Numbered from the stretch's first letter, positions 29,340 to 39,736 are shown. The stretch is DNA of 64,000 nucleotides from Flectobacillus major DSM 103 (GCF_000427405.1 NZ_KE386491.1:1223001-1287000); one strand, 5' to 3'. Notes: generated from the letters alone by a model not told the origin. Numbers and translations: made by a program.

Positions 29340-30549
29340 ATGAATTCACACTATAACTTTAAAGTTATGGAAATCCGTTTCTGTCCAGATGGTAAGAAAC
29401 CCAATGCCAAAGGACTCGTTAATTTAAAAGTAGGTATCCATTTAGAAGGCTTTAAGCCTATTTGGGCCGCAGCGGGTATACAAGTACCAGCCGAAACTTT
29501 TAATACCGATATTCAATTATGCTTAGAATCTAAGCATAATAAGTTAATGCCCCTTGGCCTCTACAATGATAAAATATCAAACGCTCGCAAAAAGCTAGAA
29601 GCAATAAAGATGGCTTTTGAATATGAAAGAGTAGAGTATTCACCAGAGGATATACTTGAACATTTCAAAAATCCATGTAATAAACCAATAACTTTTCTTG
29701 CATTAATAGAAAAAACCTTGAACGAATACTCTATTACACTAGAACCTAATACGCTTCGTAGTCATCAATCTACAGCCCGTAATATTAGAGAATACCTATT
29801 TACATCCAATCAATCAGCCATGCTAGCCAGTAAGATAAATAATGATTTTCTAAGGCGAATGGATTATTACTTTAGAAATGACCATGTACCTAAATCCTAT
29901 ACACATGGTGAAAAAATGAAATCCACCTCAGTAGAAAAAATTATCAAATTTGTCAAAAAGGTTATTGCCTTTGGAGTTGACAGCCAAATTTTACATTCAA
30001 AAAGTAGATACCAATGACGTATCGCATGATTATTCGCATTTAACACAAGATGAGCTTTTAAAATTAGAAGAGCTTTCCAATGTATCATCAGAAAAGTTTA
30101 GCCGCTTGATAGATGCCTTCCTTTGGATGTGTCATACAGGTCAGAGTCATGTTGATACCTCTGGCATGAGCGAAAGTCAGATCCATGCAATCGACGATAT
30201 GATTATGCTTGATGGTAGACGAGGTAAGACCAAAATACAATACAATGTTGTTATTAACCAGAAGGCACTCGACCTAATTACAAAATACGACGGCATAGAG
30301 AATATTCCTTATATTCACCTCAAGGTTCTTAACGAAGAAATTAAAATAGCTCAGAAGATATTAGGTTTCAAGGTTAACCTCTCGACTCGTGTAGCCCGAC
30401 GAACATTTGCCCAGTACTGGTACAAACATACAGATATACCAGACAAATTTGTGTCAAAAATGTTAGGCCATACCAAAGCAGATGCTTCAAAGAATTATAC
30501 ATTTGTAGGTATGGAAAGAAGGAGTCTCAAAAAAATGATAAAACATTAA
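29340..30549 (+). pseudogene. Tyrosine recombinase/integrase gene disrupted by a frameshift
   Basis: Frame one (29340-30017) has an N-terminal arm-binding region and a SAM-like core-binding domain (FLALIEKTLNEYS; IIKFVKKVIAFGVDSQIL), then shifts at about 29985-30010. Frame two carries the catalytic domain to 30549: LTQDELLKLEEL, AFLWMCHTGQSHVD, LSTRVARRTFAQYW, MLGHTKADASKNYTFVGM. His-x-x-Arg-like, His and Tyr boxes are present, but the first catalytic Arg (normally in the TGLR-type motif) appears replaced by Ser in TGQSH. The gene is probably inactive. It resembles integrases of Bacteroidota islands and lies just after tRNA-Glu. Confidence 0.85.
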
Positions 30550-30598
30550 ATGCAATTATCCAATCTATTGATGGTATTAATATTAAAACTAGACTAAC

Positions 30599-31042
30599 AT
30601 GGAACACGTAAAAGCTTCTGGATTCTCTATTCAATCATATACAGATGAACATCGAGAAAAAATTGATGAGTCTTTAGTAAGTTTAAGGTTTATGAAAGAA
30701 GTAGACACCTTGCTAGATTATAAAAATCTAAGCAATAGGGATTTAGCTTCAAAATTGGGTTGCTCGGAATCTTATATAAGTCAATTGATGACTGGAGTAA
30801 AAAAAATAAATACTTCCTTCATTAATAAACTTGAGAAAAAATTAGATGTTAAGGTTGACTTTAGATTCTTTCTCAAGAAAGAAGAATGCTATTTACAGTC
30901 ATTACCAAAGTCAGTTAACGTATCTATATCTTTAGATAAAGGCTTTCACCCAGCACAACCAATTGAATGCTTTGTATCAGTCAACAGCCCTACTACAGAA
31001 AGGGTTTTAGACTTAGATAGAGATACATATAAAAAATACTAG
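30599..31042 (+). CDS. XRE-family helix-turn-helix regulator (possible antitoxin)
   Basis: 147 residues. The central helix-turn-helix is LSNRDLASKLGCSESYISQLM with the following KINTSFINKLEKKLDV, a Cro/C1-type fold at about residues 45-80. The N-terminal 30 residues and the C-terminal 60 residues are unassigned. It is 38 bp ahead of a possible SecB-like gene on the same strand, a pairing known from toxin-antitoxin-chaperone loci; no toxin gene is evident upstream. Regulation of its own operon is likely but not shown. Confidence 0.78.
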   Translation: MEHVKASGFSIQSYTDEHREKIDESLVSLRFMKEVDTLLDYKNLSNRDLASKLGCSESYISQLMTGVKKINTSFINKLEKKLDVKVDFRFFLKKEECYLQSLPKSVNVSISLDKGFHPAQPIECFVSVNSPTTERVLDLDRDTYKKY

Positions 31043-31080
31043 AGCTATATATGGATAATCCTAATTAAGTTATATTTCAG

Positions 31081-31491
31081 ATGAGAATTTCTTCAATTCA
31101 AGTTCTTAGTTTTTCTCAATTTGAAATAGCAGGTCTTGACCCAATAGAGGATAGAGAAATAGAGTTTCAAACACAATATGACCTTCGACTTTTTGAAGAA
31201 ACTAGTGAAATAGGGATAACGTCAGTTGTAGTGCTTAAGTTAATGAAGCGAAATGTAAATTATGCAGAAATGAAAACGCTTGTTAAGTTTAAGATAGACC
31301 CTCTGTCGTCAGTTATTCGGAAAGATTCTCCCAATTCCTTTGCACTACCTGATACACTTGTACTAAATTTAACTACAATAGTTACAGGTACTATCAGGGG
31401 TATATTGTCAGAAAGAATGAAAGGAACTGTTTTTCAAAATGAAGTATTTCCTTTAGTTGATTTAAATAGTATTTTACAACAACAAAATTAG
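31081..31491 (+). CDS. Possible SecB-like small protein next to the XRE gene
   Basis: 136 residues, beta-rich, no signal peptide. The C-terminal part VTGTIRGILSERMKGTVFQ followed by EVFPLVDLNSIL recalls the end of SecB chaperones (a helix, then a Gly-Phe segment, then a proline/valine strand). The rest (RISSIQVLSFSQFEIAGLD) could form SecB strands. SecB-like chaperones accompany XRE antitoxins in some toxin-antitoxin loci. The similarity is weak by eye, so treat as unknown protein with this hypothesis. Confidence 0.45.
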   Translation: MRISSIQVLSFSQFEIAGLDPIEDREIEFQTQYDLRLFEETSEIGITSVVVLKLMKRNVNYAEMKTLVKFKIDPLSSVIRKDSPNSFALPDTLVLNLTTIVTGTIRGILSERMKGTVFQNEVFPLVDLNSILQQQN

Positions 31492-31498
31492 ATTAGGA

Positions 31499-31696
31499 AT
31501 GACGCAAAGCATTTTGATTGCAGTATTCATAAAAAAACAGTCGGGCGGTGCTCCGCTTAGAAAAGCTATCAAAGCCTTTGATGATATTGTAGCTAAAATA
31601 CGAGAAATCATAAGACCCAATAGAAGTTTACCCAGAAATCACAAGCCAAAAAAAGTATTACATGAAATACAAAAGGCTTTGATGGCTCTTAACTAA
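31499..31696 (+). CDS. Small basic hypothetical protein
   Basis: 65 residues, starting 7 bp after the preceding stop. KKQSGGAPLRKAIKAFDDIVAKI and KKVLHEIQKALMALN are basic amphipathic helices. No family recognised. It may be translated with the two genes before it; the terminator at 31724 closes the group. Confidence 0.45.
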   Translation: MTQSILIAVFIKKQSGGAPLRKAIKAFDDIVAKIREIIRPNRSLPRNHKPKKVLHEIQKALMALN

Positions 31697-31723
31697 ACGG
31701 CACTGGATGTAGAACTATATACT

Positions 31724-31761
31724 AAATAGCCCAATCGGTTTCTGATTGGGCTATTTTTTTG
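31724..31761 (+). terminator. Rho-independent terminator
   Basis: AATAGCCCAATC, short loop, GATTGGGCTATT then a run of T. It ends the XRE operon. Confidence 0.9.
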
Positions 31762-32182
31762 TTCTAAATTTAAAATCAAGGACGAAATATATTTACGCTT
31801 AAATTTACTTTTTGCTACCAAAATGGTGAGCCGTAGCCAACGGCCACAGTTGTATCGAAGTAAATTTTGCTACCTAAATCCATTTCCCAACGAAGAATTT
31901 CTACGCACAGACACCCAAATAGATGATCAAGGTCATTAATTTCAATAAAAATCAGGTAAATGTTTGATATTTATCTGATTAACCTATACTATTGCAGTAT
32001 AAAATAACTAAATACATTCTGCAATCCATCAATACTTTTCTATGAAAAACATCTATTACGCCAGCCCTTTTGCTTTTCAAGATATTTACTATCTGTGTCA
32101 AATACCGTCGTAGCTATAGGCTATTGTCTGTCCATTATTCTTTACGCATCTGTTCTAATTAGTAGCCTTAATTTATCTACCG
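31762..32182 (+). other. Gene-free leader region ahead of the rhs gene
   Basis: 421 bp without a supported gene. It must hold the rhs promoter. A GCCGTAGCCAACGGC partial palindrome lies around 31832 and two GCTACC-containing segments flank it (near 31814 and 31868). No repeats of the rhs cassettes were seen here. A small reading frame at 32095-32322 overlaps the rhs start in another frame and is not supported. Confidence 0.4.
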
Positions 32183-35100
32183 ATGAAAACCCGTACTACA
32201 CAAGTGATGAGGGTATTATTGTTTATACTACTTCATCCATTATTCAATTTTACACCCTTAGCTCAAATAGATTCTATCAAAGCCAAATTGAAGGAATTAA
32301 GAGCCAAACAAAATCAGGTTGAGCTTACCTCTCAAGATGTCCTCGAACCTAACCTCGTACCTCCTTCGCCTACGGCTGCTAGTTTAGGAAAATATACCGA
32401 TTTCCCTGTAAACCTCTACAATGGCGTTACCGATATTAGTATTCCTATTTATGAGGTCAAAACCAAAACTGTTTCAGTACCCATTTCGTTGAGTTACCAT
32501 GCTTCAGGGATTAAAGTTGGCGAAGTGGCTTCGTGGGTAGGTCTTGGATTTAGCCTGAATATTAGTGCTATCACCAGAAGTGTTCGTGGTTTGCCCGATG
32601 AGGAAACAGGCGGTTTTTTCTCAACCCGTTTGCATTACCCCAATCCTGACAATATTTCTTTTGCCACTACTAGCCCTTCTATTTGGCAACCCGAAATCGT
32701 TGGTGTAGCCAAAGGAACTATTGATTTTGAGCAGGATATTTATATGCTCAGTGCCATGGGGAAAAGCTATAAACTCCTTTTTAAATCTAATGGTACTATC
32801 CAAACGATTCCTCGGAGTGATTTAAAAATCACGGTTAATTTTAATACCAATACTTGGCAAGTGGTTTTGGAAGACGGCACAAGACTTGTTTTTGGAGGCG
32901 ATACCGCCACCGAAATCACTGATGGAAGTAGCCTTGATTCAGCCCCCTTTGGTTCAACGTGGTACTTAAAAACCCTTACCTCGCACCAAGGAGATGTCAT
33001 TACCTTTGTTTATAACAACTCGATTATACCAACAGATATAACCTTTAGCGAAAGTGACTTTATTAAGGTAATAGAACCGCCTTACAGTGGTGTCACCGAT
33101 TCAGATAATAGTCGGATAACCCTCAAAACTCGCAATATTGGTATTAAACGTTTGACAAGAATTCTGTCGGATAACGTATCTGTTGAGTTTGTCCCAGAGC
33201 CTACCGAACGAGAAGACCTAGAAGGGGATTATGCTTTGTCTACTATCAAGGTAACGCCCAAGGGAGCTACCACCAGTACAGAGGAATATAAGTTTACCTA
33301 TAGTTATTCTACAGCCGTAAGTAGTGTCGAGCATAATCCTAACAATAATACTACCTTTCGGAAACGACTCAAGTTATTGAGTATCGAAAGAAAAGTTGGC
33401 AGTACCCTATATCAGCCTTGGCGTTTTGAATACAACCCTGTAGGCTTACCTTCTCGACGAGCCTTTGCTCAAGACCACTGGGGGTATTTTAATGGAGCTG
33501 TGTCCAATCAAACTTTATTGCCCGACTACTACCTTGAGCTACCCAGTGTAGCCAATATAGACCCGATGAACTATGGTTTTTTTCCGCCCAAACACCGCAT
33601 AGGCAATAAAGAGCCCGATGCAGTGGCCATGAAGGCCGAAATCCTTCAGAAGGTAACCTACCCAACAGGAGGCTATACACAGCTTTTTTATGAGGCCAAC
33701 GCTTATACGACAACAGCTCCAGTCAAAACAGCTATGAGCCAAACGCTCAACCTCAATGCAGCTACGGTGACAGCTCTGAAATTACCCAATGGCGTTGAGG
33801 CTACCAATACCCTGTCTTTTTCTATCAATGATTCTCAATATATCAATTTGAGTTTTCAGGGTGAATTTAGTGCTGCGGCCCTAAGCGATGTCAATCCCAC
33901 GAGTGTGGTAGCTACTTTGGCTTTAAGAAATACGAGTGGCACGATACTTTGGTCAATCAATTATCGTAAAAATCAGCTTGTCGACAACGCCTTTATTATG
34001 GGCTTGAAATATTTGAATATTCAGAATATTACCACTGCCCAAACATTTACTTTAGAACTCAGAACCAATATTATTCCACAAAATTCCAACGATTATAGTC
34101 TTAGCTCAACCGTCAAGTGGTATTCACTAGGTAACCCAACTCCCAAAATCCAGTTGGCAGGAGGCCTTAGAATGGCCAAAACCAAAACTTTTGATGGCTT
34201 AGGAGCAAAATCCTCTGAGAAGTTTTATCAATACGAAAACCCTTTTGTCATTTATCAAGCCTCTAACAGTGATTATTTAACCAACATAGACGACATTCAA
34301 TTGGGAGAAGCAGGAGGCGTGAAAACGTCACATGCCTATACCCGCAACTCCAGTGCCAAATTCACCCTTGGCAGTATTCAGGGAGGCACAATTGGGTATG
34401 GAAAAGTCACGATTTTGTCTGATTCGCTAGGGGCTAATGGCAAAACGGTTTCTTCATTTCTCAACAATACCGATGAAGGGGTAGCAGAATCAAAGGTTTT
34501 TCCATTTCCACCCATCAATCCCAAAGACTACAAACGAGGCTTATTAACCCAACAAATAGATTATCGTAACGACGGTACAAAGGTCAGACAAATAGACAAT
34601 ACCTATTTGTTCGAGCCAAGTGCCAGTATTTCGGGTGTAAAAGCAGGTTATAATACTACTTACTGTAATACCTGTTGTACAAATGCTAATAACTATTGTG
34701 GTATTTTGTATTCAATCTATCTGTTGTCGGCCGACCAAGTAAAACAAGTTACCAGTGTCGAACAATCCTTTGAGCCAACAGGCCAATATGCCGTCGAAAC
34801 CAAAACATCGTACTTTTACGATAATAGCAATTATACCCAAATTTCACGAACCCTTACCACCGAAAGTAAGGCCAAAAAGCTAACCATCAATTCGGTAGGG
34901 GTAGATAGCCGCAGCATCGAGACATCCATGAAGTATGCCTATGATTTTCCTTCCAATAGCGTATTGGCAGGAATGACGGCCAAAAATATGATTGCTTCAC
35001 CCATAGAAAAGACTACCCGTTTGGTAATGGTAGCCGACAATGGTACAATCAGCTATGCCCCATTAAACTACCAGAAAACCAGTTATAGTCAATGGTCTTT

Positions 35101-38100
35101 GGGCGATTCGATGTATTATTTGCCTCAAAAGATAGAAACCCAGCTAGAAAATGGGCCACTACTTACCCAAATAGATTTTCTCAGCTATGATACCCGTACC
35201 AACCTGACTCGTTACCAGCTTCGCAATGGCATAAGTATGCAGCTAGCCTATTATACCACTACCGATGTAGGAAAAATAGATTTAGTCAAAACTCATACCA
35301 TTGGAGGGGGCGTATTGGGCAATATTCTGGCCCGAACCAATACCTACAACTACTTTCCCCTTGTTGGACTAAGCTCTATCAACGACATCAATGGGTACAA
35401 TACTACTTTTGGGTACGATAATTTCAATCGACTGTCTACCACCACCGACCATCAAGGGTATTTGTTGGCAGATTATTTCTATCATTACCCCAACGAATCA
35501 GCCCCCACCAACCGAGGAGTAAGCCCCACCAACACCATGGCTTACGTGATTAGTAGAACAGCCCGAACAGCACAAACGGGGAGTGTTTTAGACCCTGATA
35601 TTACCAAAACCCATACCCAAGTTCAGTACATAGACGGTTTGGGTAAGCCTTTGCAAACCCTCAACTGGAAAGCTAGTCCAAGCAATGTTGATTTGGTAAG
35701 CACCAGTATTTTTTATGATAGCTATAGTAGAGTTAATACGACGGTTTTACCTTTTGCAAGCTCCCTTGCTACAGGACAGTTTGTGAGTAATTCGCTAGCC
35801 CAAGCCAATGCTTTTTATGCCGATACCTGTTCATTTAGCCGTTCTATTTATGAGCCAAGCCCCCTAAACCGTATAGGCAAACAATTTGGAGCAGGCCAAG
35901 CATGGCGTTTCAATGATAAGTTTACGGCTTATTCTTACCTAACAGCAGGTAATGAAGTGGTGATGTTTAATATCAATACCAACGGGAGTGTAAGTGCCAA
36001 TACCCGTTATCCAGAAAGCTCGCTTCACAATACCCTATTAACCTCAGAGCGGGGTTTATGGACAATAGAAATAAAAGACAGACAAGCCCGAACCATTAGC
36101 AAATACCAACAATTAGAAGCAGGAACTTTTAATTTTGCCATAACGGCATACGTATATGACGACTTGGGTCGCTTACGCTATGTAGTTCCGCCCGAAGCCT
36201 ACAAACTCTTTGATTCGGGGACAAAAACCACTTTTACAGAAACCGAAACGTTATTTTTGGAAGGCATCTACGGCTATCATTACGACAACCAAGGGCGTTT
36301 AACCGAAAAACATATCCCTGGCACAGGCTGGACACGCTATGTTTATGACAAACAAGACCGAATCGTCCTCGAAAACGATGACAAAGATGCCAATGCCAGT
36401 CCCAACTACTGGAAGTTTAGCCAGTACGATGCCTTGGGGAGGGTAATCCGAACAGGACTTATCAATAACATTGGTACGTATAGCCGTAGCCAATTACAAA
36501 GCGAGTTTGATGCCGTAAGCATTCCCTACGAAGAAAGAGGCTCAACCCTTTTGGGCTATACCAATCGCTCGTTTCCAAGCAGTTATACCCCTGCCGAGAC
36601 CAACGTAAAAACGGTCAACTACTACGACGATTACACATGGCAAACAGAAACAGCCTACAACTTCCAGGCGGCCAACGCCTTCCATACACAAGCCAATACC
36701 AAAGGCCTCCAAACAGGAGCATTGGTACGAAACCTTGAAAGCAACGACTGGTACAAATCTGTCAATTATTACGATTATAAAGGGCGAGTTATTCAAGATT
36801 TCCAACAAACCATTCGGGGGAACATCATTAGAAAAGATTATCAATATCGTTTTAATGGCGAACTTCTAACAACGAGAATCACCAAAGGCTCAAACATTAA
36901 AATACTCAGCTATGAATATGACCATTTAGGCAGAAAAACTACATTTAGACATTCTTTAAACGGTAATGAAAAAACCATTGCCAAATATATCTACGATGAA
37001 ATTGGACGGTTAAAAAGCAAACAATTTAGTCCTACATCGGCTATTGGGAGTTCTCAAACAGGCGATTGGACAAACTCCACTACATGGCAAGGAGGCAGTA
37101 TTCCAAGCATCTCTGACAACGTCCGTATCAATACGGGGCATAATATCACCATTCCTACAGGCAAAATAGCCACCGCAGGAAGTTTATTCAATGCAGGTAC
37201 ATTACAGAATTATGGGACATTAAACTTAGGTAGTTTGTCGGTAAACACCAATACAGGAATATTACAAACTATTGATTACAAATACCATATCAGAGGTGGG
37301 CTAAAAGGTATCAATCTCGATGCCAATAACAACCTAACCAATAGCCTATTCAGCTACAAACTCGACTACGAAGAAGACGGTACATACTACGACGGAAATA
37401 TCAGAAACCAATATTGGAAAAGCAATATCGACGGTATCCAAAGAGCCTACCAATACAACTACGACGGGGCTTCTCGTATCACCGCTGCCGCTTATGGAAG
37501 TACCAAAGCAGGAGAAAACTATGCCCTAAATAATGTAACTTATGATGCCAATGGCAATATCAAAACTCTTAGTAGAAATGGAGCAACGAATACCAATTAT
37601 ACCAGTTTTGGTAATGTCGATAACCTAAGTTACACCTATCAAACCAATTCTAATAAGCTCCTAAAAATTCAAGATGCCACCATTGGCAATCCAGACTTAG
37701 GCGATTTTAGAGATGCTACTAATACCGATAATGATTATGAATATTGGGAAGATGGTAGTCTGAAAAAGGATAAGAACAAAAAGATAGCCTCCATCACTTA
37801 CAATTATCTCAAACTCCCCAAAACAATAACATTCGACAACGGAAGAACTATTACCACCCAGTATGATGCACAAGGCTCAAAACTCAAAAAAATAGATTCT
37901 AATGGCGAAACAACCGATTATGAAGAAGATGAGATTTATGTAAATGGTAGTCTCTACCAGATTTCGCACGACGAAGGGCGTATCAACGCACAAGGACAGT
38001 ACGAGTATAATATCACAGACCATTTAGGTAATCTAAGAGTATCACTCAAAGACTCCGCAGGAATTGCCACACCTACCCAAAGTATTTTTTACGACCCTTG

Positions 38101-38956
38101 GGGTTTGTCGATGAAAGGGATGCAGATAAATAAAAATTATGCTAACTTTAACAAGCACCAGTATAATGGTAAAGAGTTTGACGAAGCTACTGAATTTATA
38201 GATTTGGGAAATAGAATACTAAATCCCACAATAGGTAAAATGATGTCAATTGATAGGTTTAGTGAAAAATATTATGGGATGAGTCCTTATCAATTCGCAG
38301 CAAACAATCCTATTACTTATGTAGATATAAATGGCGATAGTATTTCACTAAATAAAGACTTTAGTTCTAGTAAGTATGCAATGTCAGCATATAACACATT
38401 TATTGGTACCAATGCAGGAAAGCAGTTCTTAAAAGATTTTGGAATTGGAGGTAAATTTGAAAAAGTTAGTATTGTTTTTGGTCTAAAAAACATGTGGGCT
38501 ACAGGAGGAACCAAACAATTTGCTATTGATAAAAATGGTTCTAAAAAAGAAATACGAAATGAAGATGATGGCTTGGGGAAAGGTGTAATAACATCATTAC
38601 CAAGTAAAAGTACACTCGAATTCAACGTTAATTTACGATGGAGTTCATGGGAACAAGAAAGTGAGCAAGAAAATCCAGGGGAATTCTATAGTAACCTATC
38701 AAAGATTGATAGAGGGTTGGTACTGTTACACGAACTGCAACATGTTAGAATTAATACAGAGGCACTATTGTTTGGCAAGACAGCAATATCAGAAGAAAAT
38801 CAACATAGATTAATGAAAGCTACAGATGGTTCATATTTTCAAGAAAGAGTGAACTATTATAATCAATTTAAAAACCAAATTCGTAGAATTTTTAAAAATG
38901 AAACAGAAACTAATAAGGTTATTCAGCAAAGGGTTAATGCTTTTGATATTAAGTAA
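32183..38956 (+). CDS. rhs: Full-length Rhs polymorphic toxin with metalloprotease-like tip
   Basis: A 2257-residue exported protein (hydrophobic leader VLLFILLHPLFNFTPLAQ). The N-terminal ~900 residues form the SpvB/TcdB-like portion of Bacteroidota Rhs proteins (GKYTDFPVNLYNGVTDISIP). YD-repeats follow (YDDLGRLRYV, YDNQGRLTEK, YDALGRVIRTG, YDEIGRLKSK), interrupted near 1620-1690 by an inserted beta-type domain (GDWTNSTTWQGGSIP), then the Rhs core (ITDHLGNLRVSLKDSAGIA to YVDINGD, about residue 2053). The variable tip of ~200 residues carries HELQH at 2183-2187, a zinc metallopeptidase HExxH motif. The core is copied in eight partial cassettes downstream. It would form a cocoon around the toxin for delivery; the secretion route is not visible. 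Start choice: ATG 32183, with 32207 possible. Confidence 0.9.
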   Translation: MKTRTTQVMRVLLFILLHPLFNFTPLAQIDSIKAKLKELRAKQNQVELTSQDVLEPNLVPPSPTAASLGKYTDFPVNLYNGVTDISIPIYEVKTKTVSVPISLSYHASGIKVGEVASWVGLGFSLNISAITRSVRGLPDEETGGFFSTRLHYPNPDNISFATTSPSIWQPEIVGVAKGTIDFEQDIYMLSAMGKSYKLLFKSNGTIQTIPRSDLKITVNFNTNTWQVVLEDGTRLVFGGDTATEITDGSSLDSAPFGSTWYLKTLTSHQGDVITFVYNNSIIPTDITFSESDFIKVIEPPYSGVTDSDNSRITLKTRNIGIKRLTRILSDNVSVEFVPEPTEREDLEGDYALSTIKVTPKGATTSTEEYKFTYSYSTAVSSVEHNPNNNTTFRKRLKLLSIERKVGSTLYQPWRFEYNPVGLPSRRAFAQDHWGYFNGAVSNQTLLPDYYLELPSVANIDPMNYGFFPPKHRIGNKEPDAVAMKAEILQKVTYPTGGYTQLFYEANAYTTTAPVKTAMSQTLNLNAATVTALKLPNGVEATNTLSFSINDSQYINLSFQGEFSAAALSDVNPTSVVATLALRNTSGTILWSINYRKNQLVDNAFIMGLKYLNIQNITTAQTFTLELRTNIIPQNSNDYSLSSTVKWYSLGNPTPKIQLAGGLRMAKTKTFDGLGAKSSEKFYQYENPFVIYQASNSDYLTNIDDIQLGEAGGVKTSHAYTRNSSAKFTLGSIQGGTIGYGKVTILSDSLGANGKTVSSFLNNTDEGVAESKVFPFPPINPKDYKRGLLTQQIDYRNDGTKVRQIDNTYLFEPSASISGVKAGYNTTYCNTCCTNANNYCGILYSIYLLSADQVKQVTSVEQSFEPTGQYAVETKTSYFYDNSNYTQISRTLTTESKAKKLTINSVGVDSRSIETSMKYAYDFPSNSVLAGMTAKNMIASPIEKTTRLVMVADNGTISYAPLNYQKTSYSQWSLGDSMYYLPQKIETQLENGPLLTQIDFLSYDTRTNLTRYQLRNGISMQLAYYTTTDVGKIDLVKTHTIGGGVLGNILARTNTYNYFPLVGLSSINDINGYNTTFGYDNFNRLSTTTDHQGYLLADYFYHYPNESAPTNRGVSPTNTMAYVISRTARTAQTGSVLDPDITKTHTQVQYIDGLGKPLQTLNWKASPSNVDLVSTSIFYDSYSRVNTTVLPFASSLATGQFVSNSLAQANAFYADTCSFSRSIYEPSPLNRIGKQFGAGQAWRFNDKFTAYSYLTAGNEVVMFNINTNGSVSANTRYPESSLHNTLLTSERGLWTIEIKDRQARTISKYQQLEAGTFNFAITAYVYDDLGRLRYVVPPEAYKLFDSGTKTTFTETETLFLEGIYGYHYDNQGRLTEKHIPGTGWTRYVYDKQDRIVLENDDKDANASPNYWKFSQYDALGRVIRTGLINNIGTYSRSQLQSEFDAVSIPYEERGSTLLGYTNRSFPSSYTPAETNVKTVNYYDDYTWQTETAYNFQAANAFHTQANTKGLQTGALVRNLESNDWYKSVNYYDYKGRVIQDFQQTIRGNIIRKDYQYRFNGELLTTRITKGSNIKILSYEYDHLGRKTTFRHSLNGNEKTIAKYIYDEIGRLKSKQFSPTSAIGSSQTGDWTNSTTWQGGSIPSISDNVRINTGHNITIPTGKIATAGSLFNAGTLQNYGTLNLGSLSVNTNTGILQTIDYKYHIRGGLKGINLDANNNLTNSLFSYKLDYEEDGTYYDGNIRNQYWKSNIDGIQRAYQYNYDGASRITAAAYGSTKAGENYALNNVTYDANGNIKTLSRNGATNTNYTSFGNVDNLSYTYQTNSNKLLKIQDATIGNPDLGDFRDATNTDNDYEYWEDGSLKKDKNKKIASITYNYLKLPKTITFDNGRTITTQYDAQGSKLKKIDSNGETTDYEEDEIYVNGSLYQISHDEGRINAQGQYEYNITDHLGNLRVSLKDSAGIATPTQSIFYDPWGLSMKGMQINKNYANFNKHQYNGKEFDEATEFIDLGNRILNPTIGKMMSIDRFSEKYYGMSPYQFAANNPITYVDINGDSISLNKDFSSSKYAMSAYNTFIGTNAGKQFLKDFGIGGKFEKVSIVFGLKNMWATGGTKQFAIDKNGSKKEIRNEDDGLGKGVITSLPSKSTLEFNVNLRWSSWEQESEQENPGEFYSNLSKIDRGLVLLHELQHVRINTEALLFGKTAISEENQHRLMKATDGSYFQERVNYYNQFKNQIRRIFKNETETNKVIQQRVNAFDIK

Positions 38957-39464
38957 TGTTTTTATAAGCTGTCAACAAAAAGATAAACCATTCCTAATAG
39001 TAGATTTCCATGGAAATATTTTTGAGCTATACTTTAATAAAAAAGATACCATTGGTATATTAAAGGATGATAAACATAGTATTTTGCGTAGTGGTAAAAG
39101 TCACGTAATATTCAAAAAAAACACTATATACTTTACCTTGTTTGACTACCAGTTAGTATCCTATGATATAGCCAACCAAAAGGTATTATATCGCATTGAG
39201 TTAAATAATAAATTCAATATAGACATCAAACTTAGACAGATTGATAACAACTTTATTGGTTTAAGCTCAGATAATTCTATGTATATTTTAGATAGTACCT
39301 TAAACGTTATAATATCACCTTTGGATAGCATGTTTCGAGGCAATAGAAAGCTTAAAGAAACCTCAAAACCAGAATGGTACTATTACGTTTTAGAAAATCG
39401 GAATATCCAAATACATATACCTCAATTTAATGGGCAAGAAATCGTCAAAACTTTCAAGTTCTAG
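38898..39464 (+). CDS. Putative lipoprotein immunity protein for the rhs metalloprotease tip
   Basis: 188 residues, overlapping the last 59 bp of rhs in another frame. The leader LIRLFSKGLMLLILSNVFISC ends in a lipobox Cys, so it would be membrane-anchored and face the periplasm or surface. The rest is beta-rich with repeated short strands (FHGNIFELYF; YFTLFDYQLVSYDI; IGLSSDNSMYIL), perhaps propeller-like. Position directly after a toxin tip is the basis for the immunity call. A periplasmic location suggests that the metalloprotease acts in the periplasm. Confidence 0.65.
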   Translation: MKQKLIRLFSKGLMLLILSNVFISCQQKDKPFLIVDFHGNIFELYFNKKDTIGILKDDKHSILRSGKSHVIFKKNTIYFTLFDYQLVSYDIANQKVLYRIELNNKFNIDIKLRQIDNNFIGLSSDNSMYILDSTLNVIISPLDSMFRGNRKLKETSKPEWYYYVLENRNIQIHIPQFNGQEIVKTFKF

Positions 39465-39484
39465 GTAATTAGGAATAATGTTTC

Positions 39485-39736
39485 ATGTTATTCAAGGAGA
39501 AAAATAGACTATTGTCTCAATACAATAAGGAGTTGCTCCCTATTTTGTCTAATATAATTATTGATTGCTTTAAAAATGAAGTATATAATAGAGACTTGAT
39601 ATGTAAATTATTACTAAACAAGAACGTACTTTTATGGAACTGGGCTGAGTTTGGAGGACATATGATATTTCATAATTTTGAAGGTTGCCTTTTGAGTGAA
39701 TATCTTAAAGCCTGTTTATCTGGGGTCTTCTATTAA
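39485..39736 (+). CDS. Small hypothetical protein, possible orphan immunity fragment
   Basis: 83 residues with a Cys-bearing hydrophobic helix (LLPILSNIIIDCFKNEV) and FEGCLLSEYLKACLSG. It follows the lipoprotein by 20 bp and no toxin tip is fused ahead of it. It could be a leftover immunity gene or a fragment. No family recognised. Confidence 0.4.
   Translation: MLFKEKNRLLSQYNKELLPILSNIIIDCFKNEVYNRDLICKLLLNKNVLLWNWAEFGGHMIFHNFEGCLLSEYLKACLSGVFY

Noticed and set aside
32095..32322. 75-codon frame overlapping the rhs start
   Set aside because: Overlaps the rhs leader in another frame; composition follows the overlapping sequence.
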